From NCBI RefSeq assembly GCF_001984065.1, contig NZ_LYVP01000007.1, forward strand, positions 1-64,000: DNA of 64,000 nt. Direction: 5' to 3'. Both the position numbers and the translations under genes were made by a program. The notes under the pieces are model-generated. The model saw only the letters and a program-made list of their open reading frames with translations. It was not told the DNA's origin and ran no database searches. The DNA is from Pseudomonas sp. KK4. GTDB lineage: Bacteria > Pseudomonadota > Gammaproteobacteria > Pseudomonadales > Pseudomonadaceae. This document shows positions 8,819-18,183 of the stretch, in pieces; within the stretch, counting starts at the first letter, position 1, and the number at the start of each line of letters is the position of its first letter.

Positions 8819-9478
8819 ATGAAAGCGCTCATTGACGGTTTTTTGAAATTTCAAAATGAAGTGTTCCCACAGCGCACTGACCTGTTCAAACACCTGGCCA
8901 CCACCCAGCATCCGGGCACGTTGTTCATCAGTTGTTCTGACAGCCGTGTGGTACCCGAATTGCTGATGCAGCAAGAGCCCGGTGAGCTGTTCGTCATTCG
9001 CAATGCAGGGAACATAGTGCCCTCCTACAGCCCGCAATCCGGTGGGGTGTCAGCCACGATCGAATACGCCGTCGCTGTGCTGGGCGTGACCGACATCGTG
9101 ATCTGCGGGCACTCGGACTGCGGTGCCATGACAGCCGTTGCCAAGTGCAAATGCATGGACCACCTGCCTGCCGTCGCTGGCTGGTTGCAACATGCCGAGT
9201 CAGCAAAAGTCATCAACGAATCCCGTCCGCACGCCAGTGAAGCCGCCAAGGTCAGTTCGATGGTCCGTGAAAACGTCATTGCCCAACTTGCCAACATCCA
9301 GACCCATCCCAGTGTGCGTCTGGCTCAGGAAAAAGGCCTGGTGAATTTGCATGGCTGGGTATACGACATCGAAACCGGATCGATCGATGCTCTGGATGTC
9401 GACAATCGCAGCTTCAAGTCTTTGGCCAAGCATCCTTCTACCTGTGCCGTCAATGCACGTGCTCTGGCAGTGGCATGA
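8819..9478 (+). CDS. cynT: Beta-class carbonic anhydrase, copy 1
   Basis: 219 residues. Zinc ligands and active-site pair are in place: Cys39, Asp41 and Arg43 in [10 protein letters not shown], and His98/Cys101 in [10 protein letters not shown]. It hydrates CO2 to bicarbonate, the co-substrate of cyanase, and prevents bicarbonate depletion; this is the role of CynT in E. coli. It lies 39 bp after the DUF2790 gene with a GAGGATCAAACC ribosome-binding region. The C-terminal tail after residue 205 is longer than in copy 2. It is close in sequence to the carbonic anhydrase fragment at 12662-12705. Confidence 0.95.
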   Translation: MKALIDGFLKFQNEVFPQRTDLFKHLATTQHPGTLFISCSDSRVVPELLMQQEPGELFVIRNAGNIVPSYSPQSGGVSATIEYAVAVLGVTDIVICGHSDCGAMTAVAKCKCMDHLPAVAGWLQHAESAKVINESRPHASEAAKVSSMVRENVIAQLANIQTHPSVRLAQEKGLVNLHGWVYDIETGSIDALDVDNRSFKSLAKHPSTCAVNARALAVA

Positions 9479-9520
9479 TCCGGGCGTGTTGAGGTGATCA
9501 TCACCCGGCAGTTCGCATCT

Positions 9521-9549
9521 CATCACACCATTTCACAGCTCTTAACTCG
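9521..9549 (+). promoter_or_regulatory. 29-nt repeat, copy 1 (upstream of anion channel gene)
   Basis: CAT-ACACC-TTTCACA-CTCTTAACTCG; matches 30472-30500 at 26 of 29 positions. That second copy lies upstream of the Tat-exported haloperoxidase-like gene. In this copy it is followed directly by TTACGTAGTCGTACG, which resembles a FixJ/NarL-type site. Confidence 0.5.
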
Positions 9550-9720
9550 TTACGTAGTCGTACGCTGCTCATAATCTCAACGGGCACAAACACCGATGAG
9601 ATCAGTGCATTTGAAGTGTCCAGGAGCCGCTGCCACCCGACGCCGGCTGACAGGTTGAGTGGCTGGCCGACCGATCAAGGCAATCCGATTCGTTGCAGTC
9701 AGAAGAAATGGGGACGAACG

Positions 9721-10758
9721 TTGAGCAGTGAAATCCGTATCCCAATTGCGCCGGACGAAACGATCCTGGCCTACGGCACACCCACGACAGCGACGCGGGA
9801 AGGTACGCTGAGTTACTTGCCCGTGGCGCTCTTTGGCGCGGTCATGGGGCTGACAGGCTTATCGTCAGCTTGGAAGTTCGCAGACGGCCTTTATGGCTTG
9901 CCTTCATGGATGGCCAGCTTTTTCGCAAGCCTGTCGATCATGGCTTTCGTTCTTGTCGGGATAGGCTATGCAATCAAGACAGTAACGGGCTTCAAAGCTG
10001 TAAAAGCAGAGTTTCAGCACCCTGTTGCCGGTAATTTGTTTGGCACGCTGTTCATCAGCCTCCTGTTGATTCCTATCCCCGTCTGCGCCTACAGCCTGAA
10101 CGCGGCACGGTGGATTTGGGCAGTCGGCACGCTGGGCATGATCCTTTTTTCCTGGGTGATCATTTCCCGCTGGCTCGGACAGCAGCAACAGCCAGCGCAT
10201 GCTACGCCCGCATGGATTATTCCGATGGTCGGGCTGATAAACATCCCCATAGCAGTGCCGACCCTGCAGATACATGGGCAGGACGAATTACTGATGTTCT
10301 CGCTTGCCATCGGGCTCTTCTTCGCTGTGCCCTTGTTCACGCTGGTCATGTCCAGATTGATCTTCGAAAAGCCGCTCATTGTGTCGCTTCAGCCTTCCTT
10401 GATGATTCTTGTCGCGCCTTTCGCTGTCGGGTTTTCGGCCTATGTGAATGTTGTTGGTGAAGTAGACCGGTTTGCAACCGCCCTTTATATGCTGACTATT
10501 TTTTTGCTGACGGTGATGATCGGTCGCTTGCGCTATCTGGCGATCACTTGCCCTTTTCGCCTGGCTTGGTGGTCAGTGAGTTTCCCTTTAGCCTCTGCTT
10601 CAGTGTGCGCACTTCGCTATGCACAGCACTCACCCAATTTATTTACGCACTCAGTGGCGATCGTGTTGCTGGCAGGCGTGACATTACTGTTGACTGCCAT
10701 GTCCGTGAAGACTATTGCGAGCCTGCTCCAGGGCCATCTGAAGTTGTTGATTGGCTAA
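9721..10758 (+). CDS. SLAC1/TehA-family anion channel (voltage-dependent anion channel family)
   Basis: About 345 residues, with ten hydrophobic segments in the order expected for the TehA/SLAC1 fold; PVALFGAVMGLTGLSSAW is the first helix and FALYM-type aromatic helices follow. I chose the TTG at 9721 because GGGGA lies 6 nt upstream and homology-like sequence starts at SSEIRIPI; a GTG at 9616 would add 35 residues with no homology. The family moves small anions. Next to cyanase and carbonic anhydrase, cyanate or bicarbonate would be sensible substrates, but that is inference. Confidence 0.82.
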   Translation: MSSEIRIPIAPDETILAYGTPTTATREGTLSYLPVALFGAVMGLTGLSSAWKFADGLYGLPSWMASFFASLSIMAFVLVGIGYAIKTVTGFKAVKAEFQHPVAGNLFGTLFISLLLIPIPVCAYSLNAARWIWAVGTLGMILFSWVIISRWLGQQQQPAHATPAWIIPMVGLINIPIAVPTLQIHGQDELLMFSLAIGLFFAVPLFTLVMSRLIFEKPLIVSLQPSLMILVAPFAVGFSAYVNVVGEVDRFATALYMLTIFLLTVMIGRLRYLAITCPFRLAWWSVSFPLASASVCALRYAQHSPNLFTHSVAIVLLAGVTLLLTAMSVKTIASLLQGHLKLLIG

Positions 10759-11222
10759 TCCAATCAAAAAACATAACACTCCATGTAACGCCCCTCCCTG
10801 ATGACTTACTCCCACGCACCAGCCACTACAAGATCAGATATCCCACCGCAGCTTCTCCGACACCACATTATCGACAGCAAAAAACATGCGTCGAAAACAA
10901 TCCGTATTTTGCCAATATTGAATTTTATTGATAATTTCAATAATTCACGATCTGCACCCTCGACTGCGACAGCCCTAAAGAGGAATTAAAACAAATCGCA
11001 GTGTGAACACATGAATAATCTGACAAAAATCGTCAAGACCATTCCGCACTTCAACATTATAAACGAGACATTAAACTCAGTAGCACAAAGAGTAAAAGCC
11101 AGTATATTCATTTCACATAACAAGCACACCAATGCGCCCTCTTATTATTGGACGCCCTCTCTTGCCCAGATTAGCCTGTAATAAAAATACCGTTCAACAC
11201 ACCACCTGAGGGGTAATTGCAC
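10759..11222. other. AT-rich intergenic region before the second carbonic anhydrase
   Basis: No clear gene. A 56-codon frame from ATG 11011 to 11181 has a weak ribosome-binding site and no recognisable motifs; I do not call it. The promoter of the second carbonic anhydrase must be here; CTTATTATTGGACGC (about 11138-11152) faintly resembles part of the cyanase leader but lacks its dyad. Confidence 0.4.
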
Positions 11223-11855
11223 ATGAAAGCGCTCATCGAAGGTTTCATCAAATTCCAAAAAGAAGTCTTTCCACAAAGAACGGATCTTTTTAAATACCTT
11301 GCTACAACACAAACGCCTGAAACGTTATTCATTACCTGTTCTGACAGCCGAGTCATACCAGAGATGCTGACGCAGCAAGAGCCTGGCGAGTTGTTCGTGA
11401 TACGCAATGCAGGGAATATCGTCCCTTCCTACGGACCTCAACCAGGCGGCGTAACAGCTACAGTGGAATATGCCGTCGCCGTGCTGGGGGTGTCCGATAT
11501 AGTCATTTGCGGCCATTCCGATTGCGGTGCGATGACGGCGGTTTCGAGTGGAAAATCCCTCAACCATTTGCCGGCCGTTGCTGCGTGGATGAGCTACGCA
11601 GAATCGGCAAAAGTGATCAACTCAACTCGTACCTTTACATCGGACAAGGATCGCATTTGCTCGATGGTACGAGAAAACGTGATTGCTCAACTCTCCAACT
11701 TACGAACTCACCCCAGTGTACGGCTTGCCTTTGAGCAGAAAAAACTGAACCTGCATGGCTGGGTTTATGACATCGAAACAGGCTCCATCGAGGCGCTGGA
11801 CGGAAAAACCAATAAATTTGTCTCTTTGGTTGATTTTCCAGAAACAAAAGCCTGA
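11223..11855 (+). CDS. cynT: Beta-class carbonic anhydrase, copy 2
   Basis: 210 residues, paralogue of the protein at 8819 with the same start MKALI-GF. The catalytic set is intact: Cys39, Asp41, Arg43 ([10 protein letters not shown]) and His98/Cys101 ([10 protein letters not shown]). ATG 11223 is preceded by GAGGGG at 11208-11213; the TTG at 11217 is only an in-frame upstream codon. It is followed after about 80 bp by cyanase leader copy 2 and cynS2, so here carbonic anhydrase precedes cyanase, reversed from copy 1. It supplies bicarbonate for cyanase. Confidence 0.95.
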   Translation: MKALIEGFIKFQKEVFPQRTDLFKYLATTQTPETLFITCSDSRVIPEMLTQQEPGELFVIRNAGNIVPSYGPQPGGVTATVEYAVAVLGVSDIVICGHSDCGAMTAVSSGKSLNHLPAVAAWMSYAESAKVINSTRTFTSDKDRICSMVRENVIAQLSNLRTHPSVRLAFEQKKLNLHGWVYDIETGSIEALDGKTNKFVSLVDFPETKA

Positions 11856-11933
11856 TGAACGCCTGGTTGAAAGTCATTTCATTTCTTTCAAACAGTTACT
11901 GGAAAAATGTTCAGTATCTGCCACCAATTATCT

Positions 11934-11981
11934 ATAGGGAGGACTTATCCAATGGATTGTAAATGGGTCTTGGACGCTATC
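11934..11981 (+). promoter_or_regulatory. 48-nt cyanase leader, copy 2 (LysR-box promoter)
   Basis: ATAGG-N5-CTTAT dyad, then GGATTGTAAAT, GTCTTGGACGCTATC. The last 14 nt are identical to copy 1. The cynS2 ATG is 82 nt downstream. Similarity to copy 3 continues past the 48 nt in GACGATGAT. Confidence 0.65.
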
Positions 11982-12063
11982 TGCCGTTCAGACGATGATT
12001 GCTTCACAGCAAAGCGACACCAACGGTTCAACACCAATCAAACAAATCGAGCGGAGAAATACC

Positions 12064-12531
12064 ATGGTCCAGTCCCACGCTTACAAAGACGCCAGCCTTG
12101 CCCTGACCACTGAAATTCTCGATGCCAAGGCCCGGAAAAACCTGTCCTGGCAGGATATGGCCGACGGCACTGGCCTAGGCTTGGCGTATGTTACGGCCGC
12201 TCTGCTCGGTCAACATCCGCTGCCAGAAAGCGCTGCTAAAGTTGTTGGTGAAAAGCTGGGCCTGGGTGCAGACGCGGTAGCCGCACTGCAAATCATCCCC
12301 CTGCGCGGCAGCTTGAACGGTGTCCCGACGGATCCGACGGTTTATCGCTTCTACGAAATGATCCAGATCTACGGCACCACCCTTAAAGCCCTGGTTCACG
12401 AACAATTCGGCGACGGCATCATCAGTGCAATTAACTTCAAGCTGGATATGAAAAAAGTTGAAGACCCGGAAGGCGGTCATCGTGCCGTGATCACGCTGGA
12501 CGGCAAGTTCCTGCCACTGCGCCCTTTTTAA
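12064..12531 (+). CDS. cynS: Cyanate hydratase (cyanase), copy 2
   Basis: 155 residues, nearly identical to copy 1 from [16 protein letters not shown] to the end RPF. Catalytic Arg95, Glu98 and Ser121 are all present; differences cluster in the N-terminal HTH-like domain (for example [10 protein letters not shown]). The start ATG at 12064 follows AGCGGAGAAATACC. The 3' hairpin resembles the one after copy 1. Retention of two intact cyanases suggests dosage or different regulation. Confidence 0.97.
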   Translation: MVQSHAYKDASLALTTEILDAKARKNLSWQDMADGTGLGLAYVTAALLGQHPLPESAAKVVGEKLGLGADAVAALQIIPLRGSLNGVPTDPTVYRFYEMIQIYGTTLKALVHEQFGDGIISAINFKLDMKKVEDPEGGHRAVITLDGKFLPLRPF

Positions 12532-12555
12532 GAGCGTCATTCTCCCCTGGCACTT

Positions 12556-12576
12556 GGCCCGCATCCTGTGCGGGCC
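12556..12576 (+). terminator. Hairpin after cynS2
   Basis: GGCCCGCA-TCCTG-TGCGGGCC, 8-bp perfect stem, followed by TGTTTTAAAAA. It is homologous in position and sequence to the hairpin after cynS1. Confidence 0.7.
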
Positions 12577-12612
12577 TGTTTTAAAAATTTCCTGTCAATC
12601 CTGGACATCACC

Positions 12613-12708
12613 ATGTGCGATTGGAAGATTGTTCATGAACAACATTCCAGTTCCTGTCTTGGTGTGCGTTTGGCTCAGGAAAAAGGCCTGCTGAATTTGC
12701 ATGGCTAA
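12613..12708 (+). pseudogene. Carbonic anhydrase gene fragment (remnant)
   Basis: The segment 12662-12705 matches 9313-9356 of carbonic anhydrase copy 1 at 42 of 44 bases and encodes [14 protein letters not shown], then stops where the intact gene has the Trp codon of LHGWVYD. It lies in a 31-codon frame starting at ATG 12613. It is much closer to copy 1 than to copy 2. This is the scar of a deleted cynT-like gene downstream of cynS2, so the cynS2 unit once had a cynS-cynT order like unit 1. Confidence 0.75.
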
Positions 12709-12736
12709 GGCACCTAACTCAATTATCGGAGCCAGC

Positions 12737-14128
12737 ATGTCCAGAGAAACAACATTGGGTGCACACAGTGTCCTCCCTGCCGCCGATGGGCTACCTGAAA
12801 GCGCCCGCCGACTGGCCATATTTTCCCTCGCCATCGGTGTTGGCATGGCGTCCCTTGATACGGCGATAGCGAACGTAGCGTTGCCGGCGATTGCTGAGCA
12901 ATTAAACGCCACGCCCGCCTCATCGGTCTGGATCATCAACGTCTACCAACTGGCGATGGTCGCAACCCTTTTACCGTTCGCGGCACTCGGTGAAATTATC
13001 TGTTATCGCCGTGTTCTTCTTTTTGGGCTGCTTTTATTCACGATTGCTTCCCTGGGTTGCGCACTTGCCTGGTCGTTACCTTCACTTGTCACCGCTCGGC
13101 TGCTGCAAGGGGTGGGCGCGAGCGCTGTCATGGGTGTGAACACCGCCATGCTCAAAGCCATCTATCCCACTAAAATGCTGGGTCGAGGCTATGGGACCAA
13201 CGCGCTGGTGGTCGCTGTCGCTTTTGCCATAGGGCCGACCATGTCGTCCCTCATTTTGTCAGTCGCCAGTTGGCCGTGGCTCTTCGCAATTAATGTTCCG
13301 CTTGGCCTGGTTGCATTTTTCCTCGGTCGCAAAGTACTGCCTGCCACCCACCGTGCAACGCACAAATTCGACGGATTGACTGCCCTGTACAACGTCATGG
13401 CATTCAGTTTGTTGATCCTGCTTTTTGGAGATGCGGCTCATCAAGCCAATGTTACAACGCTGCTGCTGGAGTTGATCGGCGCAGTCTTGTTCTTCGCGTT
13501 GTTACTGCATCGGCAGGCGGACCACAAAGCGCCAATGCTGCCAATCGACCTGCTCCGCCGCCCCATGTTCGCGCTCTCAGTCGTCACGTCGGTATGTACT
13601 TTCGCGGCTCAGGGGCTGGCATTTGTCGCCCTGCCTTTCTACTTCTTTTCCACGCTGGGTCGGTCCCCTGTCGAGACCGGATTTCTAATGACTCCCTGGG
13701 CTGTCATGGTGGCAATCATGGCTCCGATTGCTGGTCGCTTGAGCGATCACTACTCCCCCGGCGCATTGGGCGGAATCGGCCTTGCGATATTGGCGGCTGG
13801 ATTGCTCGCCCTGGTGCTGATGCCCGATGCCCCGTCGACACTCGACATCAGTTGGCGGATGGCAATGTGCGGGGTTGGGTTCGGTTTTTTCCAAGCACCT
13901 AACCTCAAAGGGTTCATGGGCAGCGCACCACCTCAACGCGCTGGCAGCGCCAGTGGCATGGTTGCGACCTCTCGACTGATCGGACAATCCACGGGAGCGG
14001 CGTTAGTTGCCTACTGTTTCATGTTATCGAGCGAGCAAGGAGCAATATTCGCACTGTGGGCAGCTGCCGCATTCGCGGCAACCGCAAGCGTCGCCAGTTT
14101 TGGGCGCGTGGTCGCCGTACGCACTTGA
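12737..14128 (+). CDS. MFS transporter, DHA2-like (14-helix drug/anion exporter type)
   Basis: About 463 residues with fourteen hydrophobic segments. Motifs: LDTAIANVALPAIAEQL (the DHA2 motif D1-like helix), RLLQGVGASAVMG (motif C/B region) and a second half starting near RRPMFALSV. I place the start at 12737 (MSRETT) because GGAG precedes it; the frame is open upstream to 12701 through the carbonic anhydrase scar. It is not CynX-like in length. It is followed after 110 bp by the acyl-CoA dehydrogenase-like gene, probably in one unit. Substrate unknown. Confidence 0.85.
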   Translation: MSRETTLGAHSVLPAADGLPESARRLAIFSLAIGVGMASLDTAIANVALPAIAEQLNATPASSVWIINVYQLAMVATLLPFAALGEIICYRRVLLFGLLLFTIASLGCALAWSLPSLVTARLLQGVGASAVMGVNTAMLKAIYPTKMLGRGYGTNALVVAVAFAIGPTMSSLILSVASWPWLFAINVPLGLVAFFLGRKVLPATHRATHKFDGLTALYNVMAFSLLILLFGDAAHQANVTTLLLELIGAVLFFALLLHRQADHKAPMLPIDLLRRPMFALSVVTSVCTFAAQGLAFVALPFYFFSTLGRSPVETGFLMTPWAVMVAIMAPIAGRLSDHYSPGALGGIGLAILAAGLLALVLMPDAPSTLDISWRMAMCGVGFGFFQAPNLKGFMGSAPPQRAGSASGMVATSRLIGQSTGAALVAYCFMLSSEQGAIFALWAAAAFAATASVASFGRVVAVRT

Positions 14129-14238
14129 ACGGCGATCGCTGTCATGGCACGAGCCGCGCCACAAACAGGCCTGCCATGCGTGCCAGACAGTTCAGTTCCC
14201 CTACGTAGCTCGCTTCAGATGTTCAAGGAGAATCAAAC

Positions 14239-15288
14239 ATGCTTGATTTGGCATTAAGCCAATGGCTGGACACGCACGCAGAGGGGCTTGACTCGGGATC
14301 CAGTGATCCACAAGTTGTTTTGTCACAACTGGCGAAGGCCAACGTATTACGCGTTGGAATCAGTCCTTTCCTGGGCGGAAGCGGCAAGAATCTGGCCGAC
14401 GCGGTTGAGATGTTAGCGGCCGTCGCCAGCCATTCGCTGACGGCAGCCTTTGTCCTTTGGGGTCAACGCACATTTATCGAATATGTACTGCAAAGCTCTA
14501 ATTTCGCATTGCGTGAAAGGCTGCTCCCCTTCCTGCTTGACGGAAAACTGGCCGGCGCAACGGGCCTATCCAATGCCATCAAGTTCCTGTCGGGCATTGA
14601 AGCGCTGCAGGTGCAAGGCAGCCCGACCAAAGTGGGCTGGGCGTTGAATGGAGGTCTTCATTGGGTAACGAATTTGCGCAGGAGTGGATTCGTGGTCGCG
14701 GCCGCGGTAGAGAACACGCAAGGTGGCAAGCCTTTCATTTTGGCGATTCCGGGCTCAACAACAGGCCTTACGCGTTCAGAAGATTTGCAGTTGATGGGAT
14801 TGCAATCGAGCAATACAGCTGCCTTGGATTTAGTCCAGGCCGAAGTTGGGACAGAATGGTTACTGCATGACGATGCGCACGCCTTTGTGCAGTCGGCGCG
14901 ACCCGCATTTCTTGGGTTGCAGTGCGGCATGTCCATTGGCTTGGCCCGACGCTCGTTGCAGGAGGTGGAGGAGCACTTGCAGCACGACCGCTCGACCCTG
15001 CTGGAAACCTTGCTCAACCAACGCTGGCAACTGGAAGGGATGGTCACCGAACTCAAGCGTGGGTTGCTGAACGGGCGTTTTCGGGAACAACCCGCAGCCT
15101 TGTTTTGCCTGCGGATATCCCTGGCTGAGGCGGCTGCCAATGCCGTGCAACTGGAGCTGCAAGCGAGCGGTGGCAAAGCCTATCTGAACGAACACGGTAC
15201 TGGGTTTGCCCGGCGGTGGCGCGAATCGGCATTCATACCCATCATTACCCCGACTCTGGTGCAGCTTCGCGCTCAACTGCAGCGATGA
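14239..15288 (+). CDS. Acyl-CoA dehydrogenase-family flavoprotein (short form)
   Basis: 349 residues, somewhat shorter than the usual 380-400. The middle domain shows GATGLSNAIKFLSG and WVTNLRRSGFVVAAA as in acyl-CoA dehydrogenase-like flavoproteins; the C-terminal helical domain reads QRWQLEGMV and ASGGKAYLNEHGTGFARRWRESAFIPI. The helix that carries the catalytic Glu of true dehydrogenases is not evident, so it may be a flavin-dependent monooxygenase of the DszC/SfnC type. Start ATG preceded by AGGAG. It likely shares a transcript with the MFS gene. Confidence 0.75.
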   Translation: MLDLALSQWLDTHAEGLDSGSSDPQVVLSQLAKANVLRVGISPFLGGSGKNLADAVEMLAAVASHSLTAAFVLWGQRTFIEYVLQSSNFALRERLLPFLLDGKLAGATGLSNAIKFLSGIEALQVQGSPTKVGWALNGGLHWVTNLRRSGFVVAAAVENTQGGKPFILAIPGSTTGLTRSEDLQLMGLQSSNTAALDLVQAEVGTEWLLHDDAHAFVQSARPAFLGLQCGMSIGLARRSLQEVEEHLQHDRSTLLETLLNQRWQLEGMVTELKRGLLNGRFREQPAALFCLRISLAEAAANAVQLELQASGGKAYLNEHGTGFARRWRESAFIPIITPTLVQLRAQLQR

Positions 15289-15577
15289 CCAACGTGTATT
15301 GTTCCTCGATCACGTCGTGTTTTCATGACGGCCAGCCTTTCCGTTATCAAGATCCGCTCCTGTAGACGTGACCGGCTCTGATAACGTTCGAATAGCACCC
15401 GACTGAAAAAATTTCAGGACTCTTTCGGACCGCTGAATTATATAGTTCAAAACGGCCATTTTATTGCAGGCTAATCAGGTTTATTGCCGGCGAACGGTTT
15501 TGCTCGCTACAGTTTTACCGACTAAAATCAAGGGTATTGTCGGTGTCGAATTACAGACTTGGCGGGCCCATTGATTT

Positions 15578-17419
15578 ATGAAAATCATAACCGAACCAAA
15601 GGTAATTACTGGAACGTACTCCCGCCCCCTTCTTTCTTTTTTGCAGCTTAAACGCTTAGGCGCAATAGCGCTTTCAAGCACCATATTCATCGTCGACCTT
15701 GTCAGCTCAATCCATGTCGCGATAGCAGTGCTCTACGTGGCGGTGATTCTGATTTCTGTCAATATATTCCCAAAAAAAGGCGTCATCCTCGTTTCTCTGG
15801 TTTGCATCGGATTAACGCTGATTGCATTTGTCTCAGAACATGGTCTGGATATTTATGACGATAGTTTTGCGCGACTTTTGGTCAGCCTTTCAGCGATTGG
15901 CATCACGACGCTTCTAGCTCTTAAAAACAAGGCCTTCAGTGATGAGCTGCAGGAACAGGTTCGACTGCTGGCACAAACCCATGACGCGATCATCGTACGC
16001 GACATGAACCACATCATCTCGACCTGGAGCGCCGGCGCCGAAGCGCTGTACGGCTGGACGAGAGAACAAGCCATAGGCCAAGATTTTCGTACCCTCCTGG
16101 CACCTCAGCTCATGACATCCTGGGACGAGATGATGACCTCGCTTCTGGAAACGGGTCATTGGGAGGGAGAGGTCGTCGAGCACTGTCGAGATGGAGCATG
16201 CGTGACCGTTGTAAGCCGATGTTCGTTATCACGTGGGGAGCACAATGAGCCCAAGGCAATCCTCGCGACACATAACGACATCTCAGCACGAAAGCACGCA
16301 ATCGATGCACTCAAGCGCAGCGAAGCGTTCCTTGCAGGCGCACAGTGGCTCAGTCGGACAGGAAGCATTGGCCTCAAGGTCCCGAGCGGCGAAATGTACT
16401 GGTCGGATGAAGCACGGCGGATATTTGAATTCGATATCGACGAGCATCCAATGCTGACAAGCGTCTTGAATCGAACCCATCCAGATGATCTCCATCTGGT
16501 GAAAGAGTCGATCAAGCGTGCCTACCAGAAAGAATCCCGAATAAACGCAGAGTACCGACTCTTGATGGCGGACGGGCGCGTCAAATATCTGCAAATGCTG
16601 GCGCAGCTGATGGAAGATGGGCCGGACGACTTTGAGTACATCGGGGCGTTGATGGACGTCACCGACGCGAAAACGTCTGAGGAAGCATTGCATCGATCAC
16701 AAGCCGAACTGGCTCACGTCACTCGCGTCGCCACCCTTGGAGAGCTCGCGGCGTCCATCGCCCATGAGGTCAATCAGCCGCTGGCCGCCGTGACGACCAA
16801 CGGTACCGCTGGGTTGCGCTGGCTGAATCGGGAGGTACCCGACATTGGCGAGGTGCGTGGTGCAATCGAACGCATGGTCAGTGAGACTAACAGGGCAAGC
16901 GAAGTCATCCGCCGTATCCGAGCGATGTCCCGCAAATCACAGCCACAAAACGTTGCGCTCAACTTTATTGAAATCATCAATGAGTCCGTAGCCCTGGTCG
17001 AGAGAGAACTCAAACGAAACAAAATTGTGCTAGACCTTAGCTATCTCAACGAGGTTGCCGAGGTCGACGGCGACCGAGTCCAGTTACAGCAGGTCATTAT
17101 CAATTTGCTGATGAATGGCATGCAGGCAATGATCAACGCGAAAACCAAAAATCGAACCTTGCGTTTGAGCCTGAAAAACTCAGCAATGGGCGAAGTGCTC
17201 ATCGAGATACAAGACAATGGCCCGGGCATTGCGCCGGATCAGATGTCGAAATTGTTCGAAGCGTTCTACACCACCAAGGCCGAAGGGATGGGGATGGGGC
17301 TGTCGATTTGCAAATCAATCATCGAAGCCCATGGTGGGCGTATATGGGCCACGTCTGAACAGGGAGAAGGCGCGACTTTCCATCTGTCCTTACCCGTTAC
17401 CCGGAAGGAGCATGTGTGA
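15578..17419 (+). CDS. Membrane PAS-domain sensor histidine kinase (FixL-type)
   Basis: 613 residues. Four membrane helices (about 25-115), a PAS domain (130-240; AIIVRDMNHIISTWSAGAEAL-type), a second PAS with PAC (250-370; LLMADGRVKYLQ), then HisKA with SIAHEVNQPLAAV (His396) and an HATPase_c domain: NLLMNGMQAM (N box), DNGPGIAPD (G1), GMGMGLSI (G2). It phosphorylates the response regulator whose GTG start overlaps its stop by 4 nt. The signal is not known. The start codon has a weak ribosome-binding site. Confidence 0.92.
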   Translation: MKIITEPKVITGTYSRPLLSFLQLKRLGAIALSSTIFIVDLVSSIHVAIAVLYVAVILISVNIFPKKGVILVSLVCIGLTLIAFVSEHGLDIYDDSFARLLVSLSAIGITTLLALKNKAFSDELQEQVRLLAQTHDAIIVRDMNHIISTWSAGAEALYGWTREQAIGQDFRTLLAPQLMTSWDEMMTSLLETGHWEGEVVEHCRDGACVTVVSRCSLSRGEHNEPKAILATHNDISARKHAIDALKRSEAFLAGAQWLSRTGSIGLKVPSGEMYWSDEARRIFEFDIDEHPMLTSVLNRTHPDDLHLVKESIKRAYQKESRINAEYRLLMADGRVKYLQMLAQLMEDGPDDFEYIGALMDVTDAKTSEEALHRSQAELAHVTRVATLGELAASIAHEVNQPLAAVTTNGTAGLRWLNREVPDIGEVRGAIERMVSETNRASEVIRRIRAMSRKSQPQNVALNFIEIINESVALVERELKRNKIVLDLSYLNEVAEVDGDRVQLQQVIINLLMNGMQAMINAKTKNRTLRLSLKNSAMGEVLIEIQDNGPGIAPDQMSKLFEAFYTTKAEGMGMGLSICKSIIEAHGGRIWATSEQGEGATFHLSLPVTRKEHV

Positions 17420-18066
17420 GCCAGGATACCGCGTCGCAAATGCCATTGGACGATGGGCCGATTGTCTTCGTTGTTGATGACGATGAAGCGGTACGCGTCG
17501 CACTCAGCAGCCTGTTCCGCTCAACGGACGTTCGTGTCGAAACCTTCGCCACGGCAGCGGAGTTCCTGCAACGCCCAGATCCGCAGGCTCCTTGCTGCCT
17601 GGTGCTGGACGTTCGTCTCCAAGGCTCCAGCGGCCTGGATTTCCAACGTCAGCTGCTTGATGCGAATAACAATGTCCCCATCATCTTCATTACCGGACAT
17701 GGCGACATTGCAATGACTGTAAAAGCGATGAAGGCCGGGGCTGTGGATTTTCTGGTCAAACCATTCCGCGATCAGGATCTTTTGGACGCCGTGTCAGCAG
17801 CCCTCAGGGCGGATGGGAAACGAAGAGAAAGCGACAAGCAGGATTCCGAAATGAACGCGTGCTACAGGACATTGACCCCCCGTGAGCGAGAAGTGATGGC
17901 CTATGCGGTCAAGGGTTTGATGAACAAGCAGATTGCGAGCGAGATTTGTTTGAGTGAAGTAACAGTGAAAATTCATCGAGGTCACGCGATGAAAAAGATG
18001 CAGGCGAAATCGTTTGCAGACCTGGTTCGCATGGCCGAAGCACTGGGAATTGGCGTGAAACACTGA
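17416..18066 (+). CDS. FixJ/NarL-type response regulator
   Basis: 216 residues. The receiver domain (15-130) has the acidic pair in VVDDDEAVR, phospho-acceptor Asp65 (LVLDVRLQG), Thr/Gly in FITGHGD and Lys in LVKPF. The C-terminal LuxR HTH reads LTPREREVMAYAVKGLMNKQIASE and SEVTVKIHRGHAMKKM. GTG start overlapping the kinase TGA. Cognate partner of the kinase upstream; possible targets are promoters bearing CTTAnGTAG or TTACGTAG elements in this window (7603, 9550, 18706). Confidence 0.95.
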   Translation: MSQDTASQMPLDDGPIVFVVDDDEAVRVALSSLFRSTDVRVETFATAAEFLQRPDPQAPCCLVLDVRLQGSSGLDFQRQLLDANNNVPIIFITGHGDIAMTVKAMKAGAVDFLVKPFRDQDLLDAVSAALRADGKRRESDKQDSEMNACYRTLTPREREVMAYAVKGLMNKQIASEICLSEVTVKIHRGHAMKKMQAKSFADLVRMAEALGIGVKH

Positions 18067-18183
18067 TTGCAGTAATACGTGTGTGTTATTTCCTTAATTG
18101 TAATACGCCCCTAAAGTGGTCGTCAGACGTCGAGTGCACATCGTCCTCGAATTTGCTACCGACCGGATTTAGGGTGTAACACC

